Positions 57,996 to 64,000 of a stretch of DNA of 64,000 bases are shown piece by piece; the first letter of the stretch is position 1, and the number at the start of each line of letters is the position of its first letter. A model generated the notes under the pieces. That model made no database searches and had not been told where the DNA came from. It was given only the letters and a program-made list of their open reading frames with translations. The stretch is from Paenibacillus sp. BJ-4 (GTDB taxonomy: Bacteria; Bacillota; Bacilli; Paenibacillales; Paenibacillaceae): contig NZ_JAIVEM010000005.1 of the NCBI RefSeq assembly GCF_020404765.1, positions 62,001 through 126,000 of the forward strand. Direction: 5' to 3'. The translations under genes were made by a program, and so were the position numbers.

Positions 57996-58646
57996 ATGTT
58001 GAAGGAGGCTATATCATCGGCGCTATTAAACAGGCTGCCTCACGATTTGACAGCTGCGCTGAGTAGCTTGGCTGAGCGTTGGTCAACGGTGTCGGTTCCG
58101 TGGATGCTGGGAGGAAGCTGTTCACTACTGGTGCAGGGAGTTGAGCTGGATCGCCTGCCTCGGGACATTGATATTTATGCGGATATTCAAGCAGCAAAGC
58201 AGCTTCATGCGCACCCCCCGGGTGTAAATATAGATCGACAGCAGGTTGACCGCAGCGGCTCGTACGTTTCATTGCTAAGCCATTATGAGCTGGAGGGATT
58301 TCCAGTTGAGCTGGTGGGGGGATTCGAGGTGCTCTGTGACGGTGCCTTATACCGCTTGGAGGTCGAGCGGCTCCTTTGGTCGGCGGGAATCCAGCTTAAT
58401 TTGGGGCGTGCTTCACTACATCTGATGCCACTTAGTCACGAGTTGCTGTTTAATCTGTTGCGAAATCGCCCTGACCGATATAGAGCGATTGCAGAGGTCA
58501 TGAAGCGTGATCCACAGCGTCATCTCGTGATACTCAAGCAACTGCTGATCAGTAACATTTGGGCAGAGGAGCAGTTAGACAAGCTGGTAGAGCTTTTGCC
58601 TTGGCCGGAGTTGCATTCCATAATTCGGATGGGACATGATAAATAG
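57996..58646 (+). CDS. Nucleotidyltransferase-fold protein of unknown role
   Basis: A 216-residue protein. The motif MLGGSCSLLVQGV followed by LPRDIDIYAD is the GG[S]...DxD core of the MNT/AbiEii-type nucleotidyltransferase superfamily; a third acidic position may lie in FPVELVGGFEV. The C-terminal half is helical (HELLFNLLRNRPDRYRAIAE). No toxin or antitoxin partner is adjacent: the next gene is a ferredoxin 40 bases downstream. AAGGAGGAAAC precedes the ATG at 57996. The reaction and target are unknown. Confidence 0.7.
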   Translation: MLKEAISSALLNRLPHDLTAALSSLAERWSTVSVPWMLGGSCSLLVQGVELDRLPRDIDIYADIQAAKQLHAHPPGVNIDRQQVDRSGSYVSLLSHYELEGFPVELVGGFEVLCDGALYRLEVERLLWSAGIQLNLGRASLHLMPLSHELLFNLLRNRPDRYRAIAEVMKRDPQRHLVILKQLLISNIWAEEQLDKLVELLPWPELHSIIRMGHDK

Positions 58647-58686
58647 CTTCGTGTGTGTTAAGAGGAAAGACAAGGGAGGACTGTTC

Positions 58687-59037
58687 ATGAATGTGCAGAT
58701 TACGTTCAAGCCGTCAGGCAGGCGTGTACAAGTCGGTCAGGGTACAACATTGCTCCAGGCTGCCCGTAAAGCAGGTGTATATATTCCCACTCGCTGTGAC
58801 GGGAAAGCGGCCTGCCTCATGTGTAAGGTACATATATCACCGGAATGGGCTGCATTAGCAGGTCGTCCCAATGATGCAGAGCAGCGTAAGCTGGGACCTT
58901 TACTGGAAGAAGGCATACGATTGTCCTGTCAGGCTCGTGCTCAAGGTGATGTAGAGGTGACGATACCGGAGGATAAACTTAAGGCTGCTGTCAGGCGGCA
59001 ACTTGAGCGCCAAGCGATGGATGACGAACTGTGGTAA
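58687..59037 (+). CDS. 2Fe-2S ferredoxin-like protein
   Basis: A 116-residue plant-type [2Fe-2S] ferredoxin. Ligand pattern CDGKAACLMCK (Cys-x5-Cys-x2-Cys) plus a fourth Cys in LSCQARAQG; the beta-grasp frame is MNVQITFKPSGRRVQVGQGT and TLLQAARKAGVYIPTRCDG. A basic helical tail (KLKAAVRRQLERQAMDD) extends it. The ATG at 58687 follows AAGGGAGGAC. Its redox partner is not identifiable here; it is probably cotranscribed with the nucleotidyltransferase-fold gene. Confidence 0.85.
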   Translation: MNVQITFKPSGRRVQVGQGTTLLQAARKAGVYIPTRCDGKAACLMCKVHISPEWAALAGRPNDAEQRKLGPLLEEGIRLSCQARAQGDVEVTIPEDKLKAAVRRQLERQAMDDELW

Positions 59038-59074
59038 TGTCAAATGAAAAATATTTTTTTCTTTGGGGGCTATG

Positions 59075-59650
59075 ATGAAAACTTATATTTACATGGTAAG
59101 GCATGGTGAATCACCAAAGACAGAAGGGAATGAAAGAACAAGGGGGCTTACAGATAAAGGAAAAGTGGATACGAATCGAATAACTGAGTTATTGAAAACT
59201 GAGGGGATCGAAGTTTTTGTATCAAGTCCATATCAACGAGCAATCCTAACTATTCGGGAGTTAGCACAATGTTTAGGAAAAGAAATTTTAATTTTTGAAG
59301 ATCTTAAAGAAAGAAATTTTTCCGCAGATGATATCCGAATGCCTGATAGTGAATTAATGCCTTTACTGAATCGGTCATTTTCTGATCCAAACTTTACTTT
59401 GTCGGGTGGGGAGTCTAATGCGGATTGTCAGAACCGAGCAATAAAGGTCCTAAAAGAATTATTAAAGACATATCAAGGACAGAAAATAGCAATTGGCACA
59501 CATGGAGCCGTAATGACTTTAATGATGGGATATTACGATAGTCAGTACGATTTGGATTTTCTGCTACATACATCTAAGCCGGATATATATAAAATGGAAT
59601 TTAATGGTCAAGAATTAGTAGAAGTTAAAAGATTATGGAGCGTCAATTAA
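59075..59650 (+). CDS. Histidine phosphatase (phosphoglycerate-mutase-like) protein, AT-rich
   Basis: A 191-residue histidine phosphatase superfamily member. Seen: the catalytic MVRHGESPK, LTDKGKVDTNRI, VFVSSPYQRAILTIRELAQ and the second histidine in IAIGTHGAVMTLMMG. The function is likely a small-molecule phosphatase. The ATG at 59075 has GGGGG 5 bases upstream; the ATG at 59072 is possible. Its codons are visibly richer in A and T than the flanking genes, which suggests recent transfer. Confidence 0.82.
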   Translation: MKTYIYMVRHGESPKTEGNERTRGLTDKGKVDTNRITELLKTEGIEVFVSSPYQRAILTIRELAQCLGKEILIFEDLKERNFSADDIRMPDSELMPLLNRSFSDPNFTLSGGESNADCQNRAIKVLKELLKTYQGQKIAIGTHGAVMTLMMGYYDSQYDLDFLLHTSKPDIYKMEFNGQELVEVKRLWSVN

Positions 59651-59741
59651 CAACAATTTTAAACTAGCGGAAACGATAGTAAATACCGAACATAAGCCCA
59701 TCAATTTACGGCGGGTTATACTTTGCTAAAAAATAAACAAC

Positions 59742-59796
59742 AAAGGATGTTATCCGACGACTATAAAACGGTCAGTCAGGAGAACGTCCTTTTTTA
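59742..59796 (+). terminator. Terminator after the histidine phosphatase gene
   Basis: AAAGGATGTT pairs with AACGTCCTTT over a long loop; TTTTTT follows. Confidence 0.7.
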
Positions 59797-59920
59797 TATG
59801 AAGTCTGGCGCCGAAGTCATGGGGAAACCCCTCTACGCATATATTAGATGAGTGGACCCAAACGTAAAATATTGTTTTGCAGTGATGGCCGTGACCTACT
59901 CTATTTTTTCAAAAAAATGA

Positions 59921-59949
59921 ACATATTTTACGGAAGGGATACATATGAT
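59921..59949 (+). promoter_or_regulatory. Sigma-E-like promoter of spoIVA
   Basis: ACATATT (59921-59927), 14-base spacer, CATATGAT (59942-59949): 6 of 7 and 6 of 8 matches to KMATATT-14-CATACAHT. It implies a leader of about 185 bases before the spoIVA TTG. The remainder of the 490-base gap shows no convincing gene. Confidence 0.55.
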
Positions 59950-60142
59950 GGTATCAGTCCAAATGCATGTACGAGTTTACGCCGTTTCGCCGATTCCATC
60001 AGTCTCCTGAATCTCGGCGGCGGACGACTTCCGGGCATTTTAAAGGCTGTTCTGCCGCATCTGGGATCAAGCAGTTGGTTGAACACGAAGCGGATGCTCT
60101 TTAAGCATTTTTCCTTCGGAGACTTTTGAGGAGGGGATTTCA

Positions 60143-61621
60143 TTGGAGAAAGTGGACATTTTTAAAGACATTGCCGAACGCACCGGAGGAGATATTTATC
60201 TTGGGGTCGTTGGCGCAGTACGAACAGGAAAATCAACGTTTATTAAACGGTTTATGGAGACGATTGTTCTGCCCAACATTACAAGTGAGGCGGATCGTGC
60301 CCGCGCCGTAGATGAGCTGCCGCAAAGTGCAGCAGGCAAGACGATCATGACGACGGAGCCTAAATTCGTACCGAATAATGCCGTCCAGATCAAAGTAACG
60401 GAAGGACTGGATGTGAATGTACGTCTAGTTGACTGTGTAGGATACGCAGTAGAAGGAGCGAAGGGTTACGAGGATGAAAATGGCCCAAGGATGATCTCTA
60501 CACCCTGGTTTGAAGAGCCGATTCCATTTCAGGAAGCGGCGGAAATTGGTACACGAAAAGTTATTCAAGAGCATTCGACGCTTGGTGTTGTGGTTACGAC
60601 AGACGGCACGATTGCTGAAATTCCGCGCAGTTCTTACGTGGAATCAGAGGAACGTGTCATTGAGGAGTTGAAGGAAGTTGGCAAGCCATTCGTGCTCGTC
60701 ATTAACTCCACGCATCCGCGTAGTGATGAAACACTCCAGCTTCGCAGTGAGCTGGCTGCCAAGTATGATATTCCGGTCATGACACTCAGCGCAGCGACGA
60801 TGACGGAAGATGATGTTACAGGCGTGCTTCGCGAAGTATTGTATGAATTTCCGGTGCATGAGGTGAATGTGAATCTGCCGAGCTGGGTCATGGTACTGAA
60901 CGAAGATCACTGGCTGCGTAGCAATTATGAAAATTCCGTTCGCGATACGGTTAAAGATATCCGACGCCTGCGTGATGTAGATCGGGTGGTCGGCCAGTTT
61001 ATGGAATATGAATTCATCGACAGAGCCGGATTGAGCGGGATGAATATGGGGCAGGGTGTAGCTGAAATTGACTTGTATGCGCCGGATGAGCTGTACGATC
61101 AGATTTTGGTTGAGGTTGTAGGGGTGGAGATTCGCGGCAAAGATCATTTGCTGCAAATGATGCAGGATTTTGCCCATGCCAAACGGGAATATGACCGCTT
61201 CGCTGAGGCACTAGAAATGGTCAAGACAACGGGATACGGCATAGCCGCGCCGTCGTTGGCCGAGATGGCGTTAGACGAACCGCAGTTGATTCGTCAGGGT
61301 ACGAGGTTTGGGGTGCGCCTTAAGGCAACTGCGCCTTCCATTCACATGATCCGTGTCGATGTAGAATCGGAATTTGCTCCGATTATCGGGACAGAGAAGC
61401 AAAGTGAGGAGCTTGTGCGCTATCTGATGCAGGACTTTGAAAATGATCCGATCAAAATTTGGGAGTCAGACATTTTCGGACGTTCGCTGCATTCCATTGT
61501 TCGTGAAGGGATTCAGGGCAAGATTGCCATGATGCCAGACAATGCACGCTACAAGCTGCAGGAAACGCTGGGTCGTATCATTAATGAAGGCTCCGGTGGT
61601 CTCATTGCTATTATTCTTTAA
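60143..61621 (+). CDS. spoIVA: Stage IV sporulation protein A (coat-basement ATPase)
   Basis: Self-assembling ATPase that coats the outer forespore membrane and anchors the spore coat (492 aa). N-terminal TRAFAC-like NTPase domain with Walker A GVVGAVRTGKSTFIKRFME (Gly24-Ser31) and LVDCVGYAVEGAKGYED; the C-terminal half carries the polymerising region ending SGGLIAIIL. Start is TTG at 60143 after GAGGAGGGG. Length equals the B. subtilis protein. It is monocistronic with its own terminator. Confidence 0.96.
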   Translation: MEKVDIFKDIAERTGGDIYLGVVGAVRTGKSTFIKRFMETIVLPNITSEADRARAVDELPQSAAGKTIMTTEPKFVPNNAVQIKVTEGLDVNVRLVDCVGYAVEGAKGYEDENGPRMISTPWFEEPIPFQEAAEIGTRKVIQEHSTLGVVVTTDGTIAEIPRSSYVESEERVIEELKEVGKPFVLVINSTHPRSDETLQLRSELAAKYDIPVMTLSAATMTEDDVTGVLREVLYEFPVHEVNVNLPSWVMVLNEDHWLRSNYENSVRDTVKDIRRLRDVDRVVGQFMEYEFIDRAGLSGMNMGQGVAEIDLYAPDELYDQILVEVVGVEIRGKDHLLQMMQDFAHAKREYDRFAEALEMVKTTGYGIAAPSLAEMALDEPQLIRQGTRFGVRLKATAPSIHMIRVDVESEFAPIIGTEKQSEELVRYLMQDFENDPIKIWESDIFGRSLHSIVREGIQGKIAMMPDNARYKLQETLGRIINEGSGGLIAIIL

Positions 61622-61680
61622 GCGTAATCCAATGAAAAAGTGCAAGTAAATAAAGTATTAGACTAACTCACAAAACGAAA

Positions 61681-61730
61681 CAGCGGCAGCTACGGACGAG
61701 AAATAAAGTCCTAGGCTGCCGCTGTTTTAT
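61681..61730 (+). terminator. Terminator after spoIVA
   Basis: CAGCGGCAGC (61681-61690) pairs with GCTGCCGCTG (61715-61724); an inner GGAC/GTCC stem; TTTT follows. Confidence 0.85.
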
Positions 61731-61843
61731 TGAACGAACATTTCTCGTAAACGGGATGTAGTTTCTATTGCGACGATACACTTGTAATTAAATCTGCAAT
61801 AAACGATTTTTCTTCTGGATCGATCATGCAGCGATTTGACTGA

Positions 61844-62167
61844 CTATTGATTGACAGCGTAGTTCTGACACTCGACAGGACACCCCAAGTATTCAAATAC
61901 TTTGTGTGCAGAATCGTCACCCGGCAAGAATACTTCAACTCTAGGAAATATGCGGTTGCATACAGAAAGATGAATTTGCTTGTAACGAATGGGAACTAAC
62001 TCACCTGAGGTTTCCATTTCCATTCTGGCCAAAATGGTTCTTGATTGCTCAACTTCGTTTGTCAAATCCTTTGGCTGCTTATTCCAATACTTACGGTTGT
62101 TTCTGTTTTGAGTTGGGGAAAGAAGGGCTCTAAACAGGCTGGCTAATACTTTATTTTCTCGGAACAT
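61844..62167 (-). CDS. Hypothetical protein or gene remnant (107 aa)
   Basis: A 107-residue minus-strand reading frame starting MFRENKVLASLFRALLSPTQ. The middle (DLTNEVEQSRTILARMEMET, CNRIFPRVEVFLPGDD) looks like real protein, but no ribosome binding site precedes the ATG at 62167 and no family is recognised. It may be an orphan gene or the remnant of a longer one. It fills most of the gap between spoIVA and the sugar transporter. Confidence 0.35.
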   Translation of the reverse strand: MFRENKVLASLFRALLSPTQNRNNRKYWNKQPKDLTNEVEQSRTILARMEMETSGELVPIRYKQIHLSVCNRIFPRVEVFLPGDDSAHKVFEYLGCPVECQNYAVNQ

Positions 62168-62242
62168 CTACGTTATTTTTTTATAAAATTGTCGTATTTT
62201 GTAATATAAACTCAGAAAATATTTTTATCTTCACAAAACCTA

Positions 62243-62271
62243 TTTACATACTTGGTTTAACGCGATATATT
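62243..62271 (+). promoter_or_regulatory. Candidate sigma-A promoter of the sugar transporter operon
   Basis: TTTACA (62243-62248), 17-base spacer, TATATT (62266-62271), 51 bases before the start. No CRE box was identified. Confidence 0.5.
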
Positions 62272-62322
62272 AAGTATCAAATTTGAATCATTTTGTGGAT
62301 TGCACGAGGGGGAAATAAAATC

Positions 62323-63438
62323 ATGAATATCCAAAAAGAGCTCCAAAGAAACAAAAAGCTAGGGCTGGGGGCGATCATGCTGCTGGTGCTGGTTCTGCTG
62401 GTCACTGCATGTGGCGCGCCGAAAACAGAGAGCGGCACTCAAGGGACAAGCACTGCGGGATCGAATACAGCAGACGGAAAAACAGATAGTTTAAATCTGA
62501 AAGGTAAACGTGTTGCGCTGATCATGGAGTTTAACACGGGCACATTCTCGCAGCAGTATGTTCAAGGTGTGGAAGAGGAAGTTAAGAAATTTGGCGGAAC
62601 ACTGACTAAGTTTGTAGCAGATAACGATAAGGCTAAAATGGCTTCCTTGCTTGATAGCGCGATTAACCAGCAGTTTGATGTGATTTTAACCGATCATGGT
62701 GATGCGCTGCTGGAGACAGGACTGAAAAAAGCAATCTCTCGCAATATTCCGGTTATCGTGTTCGATGCAGACGTTAACGTTCCGGGTGCGGTAGTGCTCT
62801 CACAGGATGATCAAAGCATGGCTGAGCTGACGTTGGAGCAAATGAAAAAGGATATTGATGGTAAAGGCAACATCGTAAAAGTATGGGTTGCCGGATTTGC
62901 ACCGATGGAACGTCGTCAGGTTGCTTACGGTGCATTTTTGAAATCTAATCCGGATATAAAAGAAATTGCGACTTTTGGTTCTGCACAGAATCCTGCTTTA
63001 GATACACAAGCGAAGATGGAGGCTGTGTTGAAACAATATCCCAAGGGCGAAATTACAGCTGTCTGGGCCGCCTGGGATGAATTCGCCAAGGGTGCAGCCC
63101 GTGCCATCCAACAAGCGGGACGTACGGAAATTAAAGTCTATGGCATTGATATGAGCGACGAGGACTTGCAAATGATTCAGGACCCGAAAAACCCTTGGGT
63201 GGCTTCGGCAGCCGTAGATCCAACAGATATCGGGCGCGTACAAGTGCGCTATGCATATCAGAAGCTGCATGGAGATAACCCGGAGGAGAAGGTGGTGTTG
63301 AAGGCTGTTTATGTGCAACGCGAAGCGCTGCCAGATAAGCAAATTTCTACATCCGAGCTGTCTCAATATGTGAAGGGATGGGGCCAAAGCGAGCAAGGCT
63401 ATAAGGATTGGATGAAGGAATATGAAACGTCCAAATAA
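62323..63438 (+). CDS. Sugar ABC transporter substrate-binding lipoprotein (periplasmic-binding-protein 4 type)
   Basis: A 371-residue lipoprotein: signal MLLVLVLLVTAC with the lipobox cysteine at residue 30, then a Ser/Thr/Gly linker and a type 1 periplasmic-binding fold (KRVALIMEFNTGTFSQQYVQ, VILTDHGDALLETGLKKAIS, IPVIVFDADVNVPGAV, and a late VYGIDMSDEDLQMI). This is the RbsB/CUT2 class. The ATG at 62323 follows GAGGGGGAAA. The ligand is unknown (a pentose, galactose or polyol are possible). The ATPase gene follows. Confidence 0.88.
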   Translation: MNIQKELQRNKKLGLGAIMLLVLVLLVTACGAPKTESGTQGTSTAGSNTADGKTDSLNLKGKRVALIMEFNTGTFSQQYVQGVEEEVKKFGGTLTKFVADNDKAKMASLLDSAINQQFDVILTDHGDALLETGLKKAISRNIPVIVFDADVNVPGAVVLSQDDQSMAELTLEQMKKDIDGKGNIVKVWVAGFAPMERRQVAYGAFLKSNPDIKEIATFGSAQNPALDTQAKMEAVLKQYPKGEITAVWAAWDEFAKGAARAIQQAGRTEIKVYGIDMSDEDLQMIQDPKNPWVASAAVDPTDIGRVQVRYAYQKLHGDNPEEKVVLKAVYVQREALPDKQISTSELSQYVKGWGQSEQGYKDWMKEYETSK

Positions 63439-63457
63439 AATGTATGCATCATGCAGA

Positions 63458-63480
63458 GGCGCGCTTCGGCGCGCTTTTAT
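63458..63480 (+). other. UUCG-loop hairpin between the binding-protein and ATPase genes
   Basis: GCGCGC (63459-63464) and GCGCGC (63469-63474) pair around TTCG, followed by TTTTA. A very stable hairpin here would trim read-through and raise binding-protein over ATPase mRNA. Confidence 0.6.
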
Positions 63481-63512
63481 CATAAGCAGGCGTGAGGGGG
63501 TTACTATGAGGA

Positions 63513-64000
63513 ATGAGTTCACAAGTATATACACTGGAGATGAAGAAAATCAGCAAGCGCTTTGCTGGTGTGGACGCCCTGCGAGCCGTGGATTTCACAG
63601 TGCATGGCGGCGAAATTCATGCTCTGTTGGGTGCTAACGGGGCAGGCAAAAGCACGTTGACGAAAATTTTGTCCGGCGCATATCGTTCCGATCAGGGAGC
63701 CATCGTAGCCGGTGGCAAGGAACTGAGCATTAGCTCACCGTGGGAGGCCAAAAGAGCCGGGATTCACTGTGTGTATCAGGAGGTCGATTCGGCGCTTGTG
63801 CCTCAGTTAAGCGTCGCTGAGAACATTATTTTAGACGATTTGTCAGCACCTGAAGGACGATGGTGGACCGCGCCGGGTTCTATGCGCAGACGAGCGCGTG
63901 AGGCCTTGGCACGGCTGGAGACTGATATTGATGTAAGGCAATACGTGTCTGAATTAACATTGGCAGAAAAGCAGCTTGTACTTATCGCACGTATTTTGAC
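63513..64000 (+). CDS. Sugar ABC transporter ATP-binding protein, N-terminal 162 residues (cut by window edge)
   Basis: First nucleotide-binding domain of an RbsA-type double ATPase: MSSQVYTLEMKKISKRFAGV, Walker A LLGANGAGKSTLTKIL, Q-loop VYQEVDSALVPQLSVAENI, and the start of the signature region SELTLAEKQLVLIARIL. Frame was fixed by this translation; the ATG at 63506 is out of frame. The start ATG at 63513 has TGAGGGGG 13 bases upstream. CUT2 class by context. The 3' part and the permease genes lie outside the window. Confidence 0.88.
   Translation, partial: MSSQVYTLEMKKISKRFAGVDALRAVDFTVHGGEIHALLGANGAGKSTLTKILSGAYRSDQGAIVAGGKELSISSPWEAKRAGIHCVYQEVDSALVPQLSVAENIILDDLSAPEGRWWTAPGSMRRRAREALARLETDIDVRQYVSELTLAEKQLVLIARIL

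Noticed and set aside
59848..60129. 93-codon plus-strand frame upstream of spoIVA
   Set aside because: It crosses the sigma-E-like promoter, has no ribosome binding site, and no family was recognised; I treat the region as leader. Its stop inside the spoIVA ribosome binding site kept it as a possibility.
1..64000. CRISPR arrays, tRNA or rRNA genes, IS elements
   Set aside because: I saw no regularly spaced repeats, tRNA cloverleaf candidates, rRNA blocks or transposase motifs; only simple hairpins.

Overview
The window is a 64 kb chromosomal segment of an endospore-forming Gram-positive bacterium, most likely Paenibacillus (P. polymyxa group). Three things point there. The gene order follows two Bacillus subtilis sporulation neighbourhoods (nudF-mciZ-spoIIM-fur-xerD-pupG-dacF-spoIIA-spoVA-lysA-ppiB and rib-scpAB-dacB-spmAB-rluB-resDE-serA-mecA-prsW-ypeB-ypfA-cmk-ypfD-der-plsY-gpsA-spoIVA). 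The mid-GC coding style uses many TTG and GTG starts behind strong AGGAGG-like ribosome binding sites. Several genes, such as a pyruvate:ferredoxin-type oxidoreductase, are absent from B. subtilis but fit a facultative anaerobe. The genus is an inference; no 16S rRNA or tRNA gene is present.

Layout. 1-1.5 kb: a partial spo0M, a thymidine kinase with an altered P-loop and a small coiled-coil ORF. 1.7-7.5 kb: a branched-chain 2-oxoacid dehydrogenase operon (lpdV-bkdAA-bkdAB-bkdB) followed by lipB. 7.6-14.8 kb: the small Prli42-like and MciZ-like genes, an M20 peptidase, nudF, an EndoQ-type nuclease, spoIIM, fur, a DUF4227 gene, xerD and pupG. 14.9-18.0 kb: an apparent accessory insertion with an O-antigen-ligase-like membrane protein divergent from a beta-helix, tail-spike-like protein. 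18.2-26.1 kb: dacF, spoIIAA-AB-sigF, spoVAA-AB-AF, lysA and ppiB. 26.2-29.6 kb: a two-gene 2-oxoacid:ferredoxin oxidoreductase behind an Fnr-like palindrome. 29.8-32.8 kb: an IDEAL-domain gene, an FMN riboswitch and ribE-ribB-ribH. 32.9-44.3 kb: scpAB, ytfI-ytfJ, tgl, dacB-spmAB, rluB, resDE and a T-box-controlled serA. 44.9-57.4 kb: a CPBP protease, a polysaccharide deacetylase, mecA, prsW, ypeB, ypfA, cmk, plsC, ypfD, der, plsY and gpsA. 57.5-61.6 kb: spoVIF, a nucleotidyltransferase-fold gene, a 2Fe-2S ferredoxin, a histidine phosphatase and spoIVA. 62.3-64 kb: the start of a CUT2-type sugar ABC transporter, cut by the window edge.

How the genes work together. Much of the segment is the sporulation programme. 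A sigma-H/0A-type promoter precedes spoIIA. Sigma-E-like promoters precede spoIIM, dacB and spoIVA, and sigma-G-like promoters precede spoVAA and ypeB. Around these are metabolic operons with visible control: the FMN riboswitch for riboflavin synthesis, the T-box for serine synthesis and the Fnr-like site for ferredoxin-linked oxoacid oxidation.

The most notable departures from the B. subtilis plan are genes missing from their usual place (drm, spoVAC/AD/AE, sleB, resABC, ribD and the ribA half of ribBA), the O-antigen-ligase/beta-helix insertion, a ResE that lacks its large extracellular domain, and glycine substitutions in the nucleotide-binding loops of Tdk and GpsA. I found no CRISPR array, transposase, integrase other than XerD, rRNA or tRNA. 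No clearly new multi-gene system is evident; the insertion at 14.9-18.0 kb is the best candidate for unexplained biology.
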